The notes: a model not told the origin generated them from the sequence alone. 64,000 bases of DNA from Cyclina sinensis (GCA_012932295.1 JAAONU010000123.1:2356001-2420000); one strand, 5' to 3'; counted from the stretch's first letter, positions 13,401 through 24,984 are shown. Made by a program: numbers and translations.

Positions 13401-14656
13401 TCACAAAAAAAGTGGTCAATGTAAGTTAGTTAAGGCGTTCCAAAGCAGGTACTTAACAAGGGATACATAAATAGTATAGATAATGATTTTACATAACTTT
13501 GTACTTCATACCCAAAAAAAAAGATGTACAATGTAGCTTAAACGATCCATTCCAAAATAATCTTATACAAGTGTAGTAATTAATTGTGTGGACTTTCATT
13601 CTAGAGAGAAAAACACAGCATTTCTTTACTTCGCATGAACTCAACTGATATATTATGAAAACGAAACTACAAACACAAAAATTTAAATATTTATACGTGA
13701 AATAGTCATATATGTTAAGCAAGGACTGTGTATGCTTGATTTCTCTTCATGATTTACCATTTTAAACCCTTAAAGTTTTGCCAAGGGAATGAACCCATCC
13801 TCTACACTATAACCATACCTTAGGAATTGTTTACCATTATAAGCAAAACCATGTGGTACAAAGAGTACACTGCTACGCTAAATACATTTCATAAAAAGTA
13901 CTCTCATCTCATCATAAGAATCACACCCCTACGATCTTTGATAAAATGTAGGTTTCACACAACTAAAATAAATATTCATATTAAACAACATAATAATTTA
14001 TTAATTTTCCAAAATTATATAAGTTTCAATCTATTTATTCTCCATAGATCTGGTAGCAAGCTCTTGCAACTTTTTTAATACCAATCTTTCTAGATGACTG
14101 CTTCCTGGGTTCAAACCAGTTCTTGCACCAGAAATGTGTAATGTGGAAAGACACTGGAGACTGCCATCCCTGCTGGGATCTCAAACAATGACCTCTATTT
14201 ATTGTAGATTTAGTTAGAAAATTAATGTCTTCCAATAACAGTGAATGTTAAAATGTACATTAGTGCCAACAAAAAAGTAACAAAATTTAAAAGTCTCATA
14301 AGTTTTATATATATATAAGAGATCTGTAAATAATCACTTGAAATTCTAATAAGAAATATTGCCTTCTGTTTTTATGAAAACCTGAAGTTATTTTTTGTAA
14401 CAGTTTTTACATGCATACACCATGAGATAGCAACAACTGGTAACAGAGGGAGTATTGTTTCATTCAAAATTTAAAATGTCTTAAATAAATGTTTGTAAAC
14501 ATTCTAATAAAATATCATATATCTAATCTCAAAGAGTTTTTTTTTATGTTTCTTACAAGCACTTAAGCATAAACAACAAACGTACAAGTAATATCAACAT
14601 GACCGACTTCATCTGACTAAACATCTAAAATTTTGTTTGGGGCTTTTTTTTCTTTC

Positions 14657-15183
14657 TCAGAGGAACAAAGACCCAAGAACTAACATATTAAGTGCACACT
14701 GAATCCATGAACTACTGTCCCATAACACTGAAAGTATAAACACAAATAACACAGCCTGTCCCATAAACTGACTCTCCAGGTTTATGTAAAAGCACTTCTT
14801 CACACAATATATCCCACCAAGAATGACTAACTTACATGTTAGTGTCAACAAGAAGTGATTGAACTTTTCTGGGTTTTCTACATACAGCTCCAACCTGAAT
14901 AACGTATCCAGGAAAACCAAAATGTTATGAACTATAAAAAATAACAACAACCACGCAAATCTGATGAGAATTTCCTGAAAACAACCAGTGATGATCAAAT
15001 TTTGTTCATTTCTGTGTGTCCAAGGGCTGGCCCGATTTTGTCTGTTCCTACTGAGTATATGACGCTCGTACTGAAAATGTGTACAGCCAGGTAATGGATA
15101 GGTTTCTTTTCTTTTGTTACGTATTTCATGACGTCTTTTTTTATACAGCGTTTCATACTGAGTGTTGATACGTTCAGTCAGGT
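14657..15183 (-). CDS. RNF180: RNF180-like E3 ubiquitin ligase, C-terminal membrane exon
   Basis: Last coding exon: acceptor TTTTTACAG just before 15183, stop TGA at 14657-14659. It completes a split Asp codon (G|AC) from the RING exon and encodes 175 residues. The first ~50 are basic and contain KETYPLPGC, corresponding to the WPLPSC region after the RING of vertebrate RNF180. Hydrophobic segments lie at about residues 73-93, 111-127, 141-156 and 159-175 of the exon. RNF180 (Rines) is an ER-membrane-anchored E3 ligase with a C-terminal transmembrane end, which fits. Vertebrate RNF180 is usually described with one C-terminal membrane segment, so three to four hydrophobic stretches here is unusual. 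The 3' UTR lies below 14657. I did not fix a poly(A) site. Confidence 0.85.
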
Positions 15184-15572
15184 CTGTAAAAACAATGTAC
15201 AACAAATATTTTTTTATTTTTTAACTCAATCCTTCTCTAATTTCCTCGGCAACTTCAAGTGATATCTAATGATGCATGGTCAAAATCTTACTTCATTTCT
15301 TTTAGAACACTTACTAATGTCTTTGGAGTAGACCTAACACTAAGAGCCAACACATTAACTATAGGTCTTAGTAAGAAACAGTTCGAGACTTTAGTTAATC
15401 AATATTCATATGACCTTCACTTCTGATTTAATACCTAAAATATTCCCATGTCTCGCTCTGAAAGACAAATTTCAATGGATATCCATGTCAAAGGGCTTTA
15501 ACAATTCTTGTAAGAAACCAGTTGGCAAAAGTCTATATTATTAGATTCAAGTTTAATAGCAGTTTTAATTAC

Positions 15573-15765
15573 CATTTTGAAGAACACACTTGCGAATAAC
15601 ATTCCTGCAGAGTGGACAAGGAGTCAAGGAAGGTGTCTGTCTGCAGAGTTGACGCAAGCAATGTTCACAGAACATGTGACCACATGGATCACAGCTGTGA
15701 GGACGATAGTACATCTCTAAACATACAGCACATGTGATCTCTGCTGGAATGTCGAACTCAAACTC
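15573..15765 (-). CDS. RNF180: RNF180-like E3 ubiquitin ligase, RING finger exon
   Basis: The exon runs from acceptor TTAATTTCAG to donor GTAATT (64 codons plus one base, phase 0 in and phase 1 out). It encodes a complete C3HC4 RING: C-A-V-C, twelve residues, C-G-H-M-F-C-E-H-C, thirteen residues, C-P-L-C. The RING recruits ubiquitin-charged E2 enzymes. The spacing and the words ITCAVCLEMY, PCGHMFCEHCLR and TPCPLCRNVI closely follow the RNF180 RING (ICAVCLDVY, PCHHIFCEPCLR, TPCPLCR). Together with the two conserved N-terminal exons this identifies RNF180 rather than a generic RING protein. All eight metal ligands are present, so the ligase should be active. Confidence 0.93.
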
Positions 15766-16557
15766 CTGAAATTAAAACACTGTACCCTATTAGACAAGCC
15801 ATGCATACAACAGTCAATGCTACCTTTATTCTTTTTCCTTTTTTACATCTTACATATATATCTATATACTATTAAAAGATTAGGTTCACTGAGAAACAGA
15901 GCGATCTCAAGCTATTCTGTTCTATGTCGCCGGAGCACTCATATATGAGCATCTAGAGTTGATATTTCTTTTTTTTTAAATAAGCACTTATATGTAGGAA
16001 AACAGAGAAAACAGCAAAAAAAAGTACTGGAAAACACCTAAGGAAAACAATAGAAATGCTACAAATAGATTTTGTTAAATTTACTATAAATAGATTTTGC
16101 TAATTTTAATCTAATGATTACAGGCTTGCACTCTGTGATGTAACGAAGCTGAAACTGATAGTTTTGAAAATTTTATGTGAATTCAAATCAGCCCCTGCGA
16201 CGATATCCACCCGTCATGTATGAAAACCAGTATAATCGGCAGATTCAGTGGGAGAACAAAGGAAACGGATCTTTGATGTTGGCTCCATATTACATCCTTT
16301 CAACTGACCACTCTGTTAACGTTTTGTCGCCTCTCCTCTAGTCACTCCAATTAAACTCCTGGGAAATGTGCTAAAAAGAGCAGCTATTTTCTTTTAAAAT
16401 GTTGCAGGCCATGTATCCTCAGGGCAGTTGTGGGGACAAGTCAAATTACAGAACATATTCTTAACTTTGTATTACACTCAAACTAACTTCAAGAAGGTAG
16501 TTTACATGCTAATGGATTGTAGGAATGCATCAACTGCACATGAATAACTTGATCTTT

Positions 16558-17280
16558 ATTATCCCTCGCTGCATAGCGGTAGGGGGATATAGGAGTGGTC
16601 TTAGTGTGTCCGTCTGTCCATATGTGTGTGTGCATCTGCATTTCCTGTCAGCTCCTTAACTTCTAAACCCCTGGAAGGAATTTCATGAAACTTTGCCAAA
16701 TTGGTCAAATGTTCATCCCATCAAGACAATGTGCAAAACCTATGTTCCAACCTAGCTGGCTCAAGGTCAAGGTCACAAGTGGAGGTCAAAGGTTTGAGCG
16801 ACATTGAGCAGCAAGCTAAACAAGTGATGGTACTTATGTCAAATCACTGTAATATTAATATAAGTGTTATTTCCCCTTATTTTTTTGAAAATGAACCTAA
16901 TCATGATTTAGGACAAGATACAATCTTAAGTTGGAAGGGGAGGAGGTGGGGAGGGGAAGAACCTATGTTTCAACCATGCCGTCTCAAGGTCACCAGTGGT
17001 GTTCAAAGGTTTAGGCCATGCATTTTGTGTCAGCTCCATAACTTTTAAACACATGGAAGCAACTTCATGAAACTTTGGTTGTGCCAATCTGGCGAATTCA
17101 CTCTCCCAAACACAGACCTTTTCCTGTCATGGATTATACTATCACTTTAATTAATGGTGAGCCCAGTGTGGAATATTTTCCATACACACAAACAAATTTT
17201 TCACATCACATTTCCTTTTCACCATCAATAACCTTTCCGACATTTGCTAATGCACTGAGGCATACTGCTGTCATTCAGAC
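16558..17280. repeat. Tandem-core interspersed element (TATCCCTCGCTGCATAGCGG end)
   Basis: The element begins with a TATCCC..GCATAGCGGTAGGGGGATA hairpin, then GTCCGTCTGTCC. Its core repeats AACTTCTAAACCCCTGGAAG, TTCATGAAACTTTG and GGTCAAGGTCACAAGTGG (16650-16800, again 16980-17080). Hairpin end, GTCCGTC tract and repeated core are the layout shared by several elements in this window. It lies in the 15766-19432 intron of the RNF180 gene. Confidence 0.6.
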
Positions 17281-17801
17281 TGCCTTGTGAAATATGTCTT
17301 TAAAGAGGGTGGCACATAATTTATGAAAAGTCACCAAGGTGGCTGTGAATCACGAAAATATTATATACATTATCAACATGTTTTATAAGTCCGTGGTACT
17401 TCAGTACAGTTATAAACATGGTCAAGCCTGTTGTTGAAGTATAATACAACTGGATTATTAGTAAACTATTCCGTGGAAAAGCATTTGAACACGTTGCAGC
17501 GGTTCTTTATTGTAATTTTCACACCTTTTTGAACATTCCGGTATCGAAAACATTAAAAAAGGTAGTAGATTAGTCAGTTTACAGATAAATAAGATCATGT
17601 CCTTCTCTCGCTACAGGTATGCCTTTCTAATGAAAATAGGTAGATTCTTTAGCCCATGCTTGCGCGGGTCCCTATCTAGTAGGATATATAATGATATAAT
17701 ATTAATATATATATTTTTTCTAAACTGTAAAAAAACTCCAACAGTGGTAGTCAACCTTAAACCTAAATTTTTTGGAAGAACAATAAAAAAAAGACAATTT
17801 A
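17281..17801. other. Intronic DNA of the RNF180 gene, nothing recognised
   Basis: AT-rich intron sequence between a tandem-core repeat and the TIR element. A plus-strand frame starting at 17597 runs into the transposon and has no domain. Confidence 0.5.
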
Positions 17802-18982
17802 CAGGGTGTTCGTTTGACCCGAGGTCTCGGGTCTTGACCCGTGAAAATTCTCAAATACACTCATTTGACCCGTCATAAAATCAGCCCGCGAGTCATATTT
17901 GACTCGTGAGAAATATCCACGGCTGCATGAAGACGTGCTTGTTGTCAATCAATGTCAATAAATGTTGTTGCTAAAGATATTTGAAAAGGATTTTTTCCGC
18001 ATTCAGGTAAAGTAGGCGGGGCGAATTTTCCACACTAAAGTGGTTTCAGCCAATCAGCAGTCAACATGCACGTGGTCATAATCTGAGAGCGAGAAGTTAA
18101 ATAGAAAAAAATCGATAACAAAGTCAGACATGTAATACAATTAACAGTGTTACTTTTGGCCAAAATATGTAGCGACATTTGACCCCTTTCCCCACCTATC
18201 GGGGTATATATTTTTCCCCGAGAAACGGCAAAAAAATCCTCGTCGGCAAGAGAAAAAAATATGCGAAATTTTGATGGTTGATAGCATTACTTTTGACTGC
18301 CTATGCACTCAGTTATGCTTCACTATATTTACTTTACGTTTTATGTGAATAACAGCAAGTAGTAAGTTCATAAAACATGAAGCAGCGAGTGAAAATCTCA
18401 GATAAATTCCGTTTGTCATATATTTCCGCGACATCGTCGTATTTTAGTATTTATAGAAAACAGAGTCTTTGAGACTCTTTACAAGGCAAACTTACAACAT
18501 ACCGTTAATTTATTAAGATTAGTGGTCATAATTTGATTATAAGTACCAGTTTGCATCTAAGAAAATATAAACATACAAAGTCTTAAGTCTGCATAGTTTC
18601 TTACCTGCCTAAAATAGTCAGTATTGACATTGGCCAGTAATAAGTTGAAACCTAAGTCAGGGAAAAAAGAGGCTAGAGCCTTGTTCACATGCAATTACAA
18701 GGGTTTTTTTTTTTTGTGAGGAATACTAATGATAGTCATAATGAATATCCAATTGGCCCACCCAATGGGCACTGACCTCTTTCCCCAAAAACTGTTAAAA
18801 AAAACCCCACAGATTAATGGGGTGTTATAAATATTGTTTTAACCTGAATTTAAAGAGGTTTTTAAATATTACTTTGACCCTTGAAAATTTCAGTTTGACC
18901 CTTCAGAATCTCAGTTTGACCCTTGAAAGTTTTATCTGATGGGTCATTGACCCTTGAGTTTCAGAGTCTACCGAACACCCTG
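17802..18982. mobile_element. 1181-bp non-autonomous DNA transposon with CAGGGTGTTCG termini
   Basis: The left end is CAGGGTGTTCG (17802-17812) and the right end is CGAACACCCTG (18972-18982), an exact 11-bp terminal inverted repeat. ATTTA occurs immediately outside both ends, compatible with a (possibly partly eroded) target duplication. Next to both ends are repeated TTTGACCC/TTGACCCGT words, so subterminal repeats are present. The CAGGG start and subterminal repeats resemble hAT-type elements. No transposase frame is present, so it would need a partner enzyme. It sits in an RNF180 intron. Confidence 0.7.
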
Positions 18983-19432
18983 ATTTACATTAAATAGGTA
19001 CTTAGCTAGAACAATGAACTCCTTAAAAAAGTCATCACCCAAATTAGTAAAAATGAGGCATATTTTTGAACAGGTTCAGCCAAGAGTTATCGTCCTTTCA
19101 TAATTATACCTTATACTCAACATGTTTTTTTTTATGTATTTTTATGTATAATAAATGTATAACTACTGGTGGTAGTTGTATAAGAATATCCATGAGAATA
19201 GCTTTAAATAAGAAAACTTTAAAGAGAGAAAAGAGTCACAATTTGTAATGATAATAAGCTAGTCAAGTTATAAAAACCTTAGAGTGTGACGTACCATGGA
19301 TCCCTGACATCCAAACAAGAGCCTCTCATTTTTCCAGTGCAGAAAATAATATTGCAATACTTTAACAATACTTAAGTTAAATTCTTTACTAAAACAGAAA
19401 AGTAAGGTTCCTGAAAATAAAAATTATTTTAC

Positions 19433-19844
19433 CTCTTCTGTGTTATCAGTTTCTGTAACAGTTCTCTCCCCTGTATTGTCTGGGATGATCTCTTCTATTG
19501 GCAATACTTCAAACTTGTTATAACTTGATAGATCTACTTGGGATGAATAAGAATTGTTGGACAAATTTTCAGAATCATTCTCAACAGAAGTGCTGAATAC
19601 ATCAACATTTCCACAACAGTTTTCTGGAATTTGTCTATTAGTTATACCAAGCCTGATTGTGTGATTAATCGTAATATCTTTCTCAGACTCTGCAGCAGTC
19701 ATAAAATTATCAACCTCTGTAGGGGCCTGACTAAATTCAGGAGCTGAGGTAGAAAAGGTGTCTGTATGTCCAGTTACAGAAAATAAAGGATTGTTGTTGT
19801 TGCTGCTGTTGTGAACTGTTGGAGAAACAGATGATGTTTGGTGC
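19433..19844 (-). CDS. RNF180: RNF180-like E3 ubiquitin ligase, low-complexity linker exon
   Basis: The 412-bp exon lies between acceptor TTATTCTTTCAG and donor GTAAAATA. It finishes an Arg codon split with the previous exon (AG|G) and ends in phase 0, as the RING exon requires. The 137 encoded codons are rich in Ser, Thr, Asn and acidic residues, with a run of Asn (HNSSNNNNP) and an acidic end (ERTVTETDNTEE). It corresponds in position to the long, poorly conserved middle of RNF180, which is probably disordered. No domain is visible. It is shorter than the vertebrate linker, so either the linker is reduced or an exon between 15.8 and 19.4 kb was missed. Confidence 0.8.
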
Positions 19845-20621
19845 CTGAAAGAATAAAGAATATTTCCAATGACTATATTATCTTTTGAGGAATGTCTCTA
19901 AACTGATATTGCAAGTTTAGTCAACTTCACATGTTTTATAATAAGATAGTATGTTATGGCCACTGGAAGTGTTTATTTTGGCATCTTGGACCATATATAA
20001 TACAGTGAATTACTCCTCTGATAATATAGGCTTTATAGTTAAAGGGTATAGCTGTACATTTGTATGAACTAAATGCAAAAGAACTATACAGTAAAAATGT
20101 CCACTATCAATAACAAAACAGAGGATACAAAGAACAATATATAATAACATAAATGTCTGTAAATAAAAACAAACAAAATCAATAGATATCACAAATTCAA
20201 ATATGTATAGAATAAAGGTGTTTATTGAAAATATCCACTTTTAAAAAAAATTAAATCTGATGAAAAAATTGTGCCACTTTTCTATTTTAGTAGTTTACCC
20301 AGAGTGAATAAAACAATGGCTGTTAGAACCTATTCTGACACAGAACCTTGTCCACTGGCAGGCTAAAATATCAAGACCTATATAATCTAAATAAGTAACG
20401 GCTCTCTCAGAGATAGGCATGGTGGTATATATAATAATAGCATAATCTCATGACAATTAATGCATTATGATTTCTTGGACATGATACAACAGAGTATCAT
20501 AGTAATATCCTTATTCACTTGTAACGTTGTATATCGTTTGTTCATACAAAGAATTAATATATAAAAAAGAAATTCAAGACAGAAAGAACTGTATGTGGAT
20601 TTCAAGTTAAAAGTATTCAAA

Positions 20622-20790
20622 TGGAGAAGAAGTGGTTGAGTTGGTGCTGGACTCCCTATCCTAAGGCTGTTGGTTTTAATTCCAGCAGTTGTGAGATTCT
20701 CCAGACTGAAGCACTTCATTCTATTCTTTTGACAAAAGTACTATTTTGTGAACCTGAAGTTAGCTGTCACAAGGCAGGAATAACAAAAGT
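20622..20790 (+). repeat. tRNA-derived SINE-like repeat
   Basis: A tRNA-like head is visible: an A-box-like TGGTTGAGTTGGTGCTGGAC at about 20633 and a B-box-like GGTTTTAATTCC at 20669-20681, followed by an unrelated body. The box spacing fits a tRNA-derived polymerase III promoter. It sits in the 19845-20860 intron of the RNF180 gene, opposite strand. The overlapping open frame at 20621-20824 is not a gene. Confidence 0.5.
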
Positions 20791-20860
20791 TGAAAAAAAC
20801 ATCACCTTTTCCCAAATGATATGAAATAAGTATGTTTAAATTAACCTGTCCCACATTTAC

Positions 20861-21012
20861 CTTTTCTGAACAACATCAATTCTGTTCTTGAGAAGATGTA
20901 CAGCAGGTACTGTGTGCTGTTTACAGCTGCAGTATTTCTGACCAACAAAGTCAAATGACCCCAATCTTCCCTTGCATTTCTGACAGAGTAACTTCCCTTT
21001 GATCCAGCTGGC
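20861..21012 (-). CDS. RNF180: RNF180-like E3 ubiquitin ligase, N-terminal conserved exon (second)
   Basis: The 152-bp exon runs from acceptor TTTGTTTCAG to donor GTAAATG. It enters in phase 0 and leaves two bases of an Arg codon. It encodes SWIKGKLLCQKC, GRLGSFDFVGQKYCSC, KQHTVPAVHLLKNRID. This matches the vertebrate RNF180 N-terminal block QWTVGKLNCPFC, RLGGFNFV, KCSCGQLAAVHLSKSR almost motif for motif, including the two Cys pairs (C-x2-C and C-S-C) that look metal-binding. This match, outside the RING, is the strongest reason to name the gene. Confidence 0.92.
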
Positions 21013-21438
21013 CTGAAACAAATTGAGCATACTTCACTCAATATACATTGTAAACAATACCATAAACCTCACATAAAAGTATCTTTTAACTTAACTTGAC
21101 TTTACTAAATCAAGCTTATTCAAAATAATGTATACTGGGAACCAATTATCATCAGGGATTAAAATTCTTCCTGTGATATAGTCTTTCAGGCCAACAGTAC
21201 ATGTAAATGACATGCTACTTCTTTAAGGAACAAAGAAAATCATTTTGACAGATTACATTTCCATGAAGTTACAATTCAATTACTGTTATCTGTAATATTG
21301 ACGATTGCAGGACATTAAACTTTTGCCTGATAACTATGACATATTTTTGTCTACTTGAAATGCAACAGGGTGCAAGACCGGACAAAAGGATATGCCTAAA
21401 AATGAGTAGTGTGAAGTGCAGGATAATATACAGGACTA

Positions 21439-21544
21439 CATTAATACCATCATCGGAGACCCCCTGTACATATTCTGCGAAACTACATACATAATGTAGT
21501 TTCGCGGAATATGTACCGGGGGTCTCAGACAATGCATTAATACC
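21439..21544. repeat. Palindromic mini-element with 32-bp arms and 10-bp direct flanks
   Basis: The left arm at 21456-21487 and the right arm at 21495-21526 are reverse complements at 30 of 32 positions, with a 7-nt loop (TACATAA). CATTAATACC occurs exactly at 21439-21448 and 21535-21544 on either side, like a target-site duplication around a tiny foldback insertion. It is intronic in the RNF180 gene. Confidence 0.85.
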
Positions 21545-21781
21545 TGTCTATAACAATGCTTTAAAACTGACTCTGGAGAAATTTAAGCAAAATTATAATT
21601 TACCTCTCCTGATTGAGTAGGAATTGATATTCATATAAGACTAAGGATCAAATAGAGTTCCCTTAGACTTAGGGTTCCCTTCTCCTTGAAAAATATCTTC
21701 TGTTTAAAAAGCAGAACTGAACTTAACGTCACAAGTAGTAAGGATTTAAAGATGTCAGCTTAAATTTCACTAGTACTGAAG

Positions 21782-21940
21782 GAGCAGTCAAAGGGTTAGA
21801 GGTCAGACTCTAAATCCAGAGGTGGCTGCTTTAAATCCCATCATGTGAATCTTTCATGTCTTTCTGCATTCCATACTTTTGGTGCAAGGAATAGTATGAG
21901 CCCAGGAAGCAGTCATCAAGAGAGATGTTAACTTTATAAA
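21782..21940 (+). repeat. tRNA-derived SINE-like repeat
   Basis: A-box-like GGGTTAGAGGTCAGACTC at about 21794 and B-box-like GCTGCTTTAAATCCC at about 21827, then a non-tRNA body (TGCATTCCATACTTTTGGTG). Spacing fits a tRNA-derived head. Intronic in RNF180. Confidence 0.45.
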
Positions 21941-21994
21941 CTGCAAGAACTTGCTTCACAAATGGTTATTGATGTTAAACAAGTAATTTTAAAC

Positions 21995-22400
21995 TAAACA
22001 AGAACTGTCACTGTATGATGACAATGCCCCCGAAAGTGGTGCTTTGACCTTTGAATTGAGAATCAGTCATTCAGGGGTCAAGGTCAAATAAATATAGCAG
22101 TGGGAAGGTCTTATCCAAAGGGGGTTGTGTCCAAGTATGAAGTAAATCCCCTTATTAATTAGGAAGTTATGGGCAATGTGAAAGTTTCTGGACAATTGGA
22201 TCTTCAAGGTGAAGGTCATTCAGGGGTCAAGGTCAAATAAATATAGGTAAGTGGGAAGGCCTTGTCCAAAGGAGGGTAGTGTCCAAGTATAAAGAAAATC
22301 CACTTATATATATAAGAAAGTTATTGCCAATGTTTTTGGACGGACTGACTGACGGATTGACAGTTCAAAAACTATATGCCTCCCTTTGGAAGCGTAAAAA
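21995..22400. repeat. Two-copy tandem-core interspersed element
   Basis: TCATTCAGGGGTCAAGGTCAAATAAATATAG occurs as two copies (from about 22068 and 22218), each followed by GTGGGAAGG, TTGTCC and GTGTCCAAGTAT. The left end reads AAGAACTGTCACTG, TGACAATGCCCCC. The right end reads GGACGGACTGACTGACGG and ACTATATGCCTCCCTTTGG. It is a short member of the tandem-core class and lies beside an RNF180 exon. Confidence 0.65.
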
Positions 22401-22429
22401 TTGCTAAAGACTGTGGATTAACTATATAC

Positions 22430-22518
22430 CTGTTTTATAGACTCTAGGATCCATGAAGGACACAAGTCTATATCCAGATACAGCACACTAGACTGCCAAG
22501 CATTCTGGTCTGTACACG
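22430..22518 (-). CDS. RNF180: RNF180-like E3 ubiquitin ligase, N-terminal conserved exon (first certain)
   Basis: The 89-bp exon lies between acceptor TTTATTTACAG and donor GTATATAG. It begins with two bases of a split codon and ends in phase 0, joining directly to the next exon. It encodes CTDQNAWQSSVLYLDIDLC and PSWILESIKQ. This aligns with the vertebrate RNF180 segment containing QNICHVWHM, LPEWISCLIQKA, immediately before the QWTVGKL block. The initiator Met and the leading Cys-rich residues must lie in an exon further upstream on the minus strand. Confidence 0.85.
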
Positions 22519-22602
22519 CTGTAAATAAATAGAGTATATCAAATGAGTGGTCATGTAATACATGATTTATTGCACAAGTTTTTTGTAAACAATAGAAAAA
22601 CG

Positions 22603-23880
22603 AGAGGGCCATGATGGCCCTGTATTGCTCACCTGAGTATGACTGCTTTTAACAAAATTGTTATGGACCTGGTTAATTGACCCCAGATGACCCAAATTCA
22701 AACTTGACCTAGAAATTATAGAAACAACCTTTCTGACATTTTACAGGTTATTTGGAATGTTACCTCTAGAGTGTTAACAACGTTTTTCTATAATTGGGCT
22801 ATGTGACCTAGTTTTTGAACCTATATGACCCATATTTGAACTTGAGTTAAAAATTATCGAAACAACTTTTCTGACAAATGTCCAATATATTTGGACTGAA
22901 ATTGTTACCTCAAGAGTGTTAAGAAGGTTTTTCCATATTTGGGCTCTGTGACCTACTTTTTGAACCAAGATGATCAATATTCCAGTCTGAGCTAGATATC
23001 ATCAAAGCAACCTTTCTGGCAAATTTCCAGGATATTTAGACAGAAAATTTAGCCTCTAGAATGTTTACAAGTTTTTCTGATATTTGGGCTCTGTGACCTA
23101 GATCTTGATCCCAGATGACCCATATTCAAACCTGAGCAAGAAATCATCATAGCATTTTTTCTGAAAAATTTCCAGGATGTTCTGACTGAAAAAGTAGCCT
23201 CTAGAGTGTTAACAAGGTTTTTCCATATTTGAGCGCTGTGACCTTGCTTTTGACCCCAGATGACCCATATTCAAACTTAAGCAAGAAATCATCAAAACAA
23301 CCTTTTTGACAAATTTCCAGGATATTTGGACTAAGAAACTAGCCACTAGAGTGTTAAGAAGGTTTTTCCATATTTGGGCGTTATGACCTATTTTGGATGC
23401 TAGATGACATACATTCAAACTTGAGCTAGAAATCAATGAAACAACCTTTCTGACAAATTTGCAGGTAATTTGGAATGAAAATGTAAACTCTAGATTGTTA
23501 ACAAGGTATTTCCATATTTGGGCTTAGTGACCTAGTTTTTGACCCCAGATGACCCATATTTGTCCTTGAGCTAGAAATCGTCAAAGCAACCTTTCTGACA
23601 AATTTCCAGGATATTTGGACTGAAAATGTAGCTTCTAGAGTGTTAACAAGATTTTTCTTTTTTTGGGCCTTGTGACCTAGTTTTTCATCCGAGATAACCT
23701 ATGTTCAAACTAGTCCGAGTAATTATTGGGAGAAACAAGCTGACTAAGTTTCATGAAAATTGAGGCAAAAATGTGACCACTAGAGTGTTAACAAACTAAT
23801 TGTAAACGGACCGACGATGGATGGGCAGATGACAGGCGATCACAAAAGCTCACACTGTCACTACGTGACAGGTGAGCTAA
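22603..23880. mobile_element. Tandem-core element, 145-bp monomer x7, GCTCACCTG ends
   Basis: The left end has the palindrome GGGCCATGATGGCCC (22606-22620) followed by GCTCACCTG (22627-22635). The right end has CAGGTGAGCTAA (23869-23880), the inverted form. Between them, GTTTTTCCATATTTGGGCT-like words recur at 22784, 22930, 23074, 23218, 23363, 23508 and 23652, so the monomer is very close to 145 bp. The core ends in GACCGACGATGGATGGGC. Read on the minus strand it starts TTAGCTCACCTG and ends with a hairpin, which recalls Helitron/Helentron-associated non-autonomous elements (the bivalve pearl type). The family name is inference. It lies in the RNF180 intron. Confidence 0.75.
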
Positions 23881-24234
23881 AAAGGCTCTGCTGAGTTCTT
23901 AACCTTTTCTAATATTATATAATATAAATGAGTGTAATAAATCCTGCATTACATGACCATGAAATATGCATGTAATGTTCTATTTATTCCACAGAAGTTT
24001 TGTAAGTGAATGGTGATAGAAAGGCACAGAAACTGTTCATTCTGTTCATAAACATGCAAACGTTATAAGCTCACTATTAATGACATTGACATCAAAGTGT
24101 TATTACACTGGTGTTATATTAGAAAGATTATTGTGTCATCTATGATATAAAACATTCTTAAATTAACAAATTTTACATGTACATTACATATTCCTTTTTT
24201 GCTTTCAAGCAGTTTACTGAAAACTATATCTAGA

Positions 24235-24311
24235 TTTCAGATTGGAAGAATCCTATTTGAAAGACCCTGATTACAGGTAGCATACTTAGATAGGATTCTT
24301 CCAATCTGAAA
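24235..24311. repeat. 22-bp perfect inverted repeat (hairpin)
   Basis: The arm at 24235-24256 (starting TTTCAGATTGG, ending AATCCTAT) is the exact reverse complement of 24290-24311, with a 33-nt loop. It could be a remnant of TIRs or form a cruciform. It sits in the RNF180 intron just before a different repeat. Confidence 0.85.
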
Positions 24312-24984
24312 GACCATGCAATAATGCTTAACAAGGCAGTCAGAAGGACAGCTACATCCCCTGCTGCAGTAGAACATCGGAAAGGATAGCAAGTGTGAAG
24401 AGAGAAGGTTACACCTCCAAATATGACATAGGATAATGATTTCTAAAGAAAATGGGCAGCTACATTCGGACCTCACATTTGTAAATGATGGAATCATGAA
24501 GATAAAACTGCGAGTTATTCAACTGATGAGATATTGAGAATATGGAAAATTATAATAGTCAATAAGTTAGGGAGAAGAAACAAAATGCAGACTTTTTTAT
24601 ATTTTACCTCTATGTGTGACCTTAACCTTGGTGTAGCGACCTGGTTGTTGCTCTGTGCACATTGTCTCAATCATTTGTGCCAAGTTATTATAAAAACTTT
24701 CAAGCAGTTTTAAAGCTATGGAGCGGCCACAAAATGTGAACTTTTCTATGACCTTAAGGTGTGACTTTGACCTTGGGTTGTTGGGGGTAACAACCTGGTT
24801 GTTGCGCTCTGCACATGGTCTCATAATGATGTTCATTTGTGCCAAATTATTTAAAAAACTTTCAAGCAGTCAAGCAGTTTAATAGTAACAGAGTGCACAT
24901 GAAATATGGACATTTTTATATATGCGACCTCGCCAACCTGGTTGTTGTGCTCATAATGGTGATCATTTGTGCCAAGTTATTTTA

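Noticed and set aside
22774..23436. Minus-strand frames with repeated QIWKNLLNTL peptides
   Set aside because: They are translations of the 145-bp tandem core at 22.6-23.9 kb.
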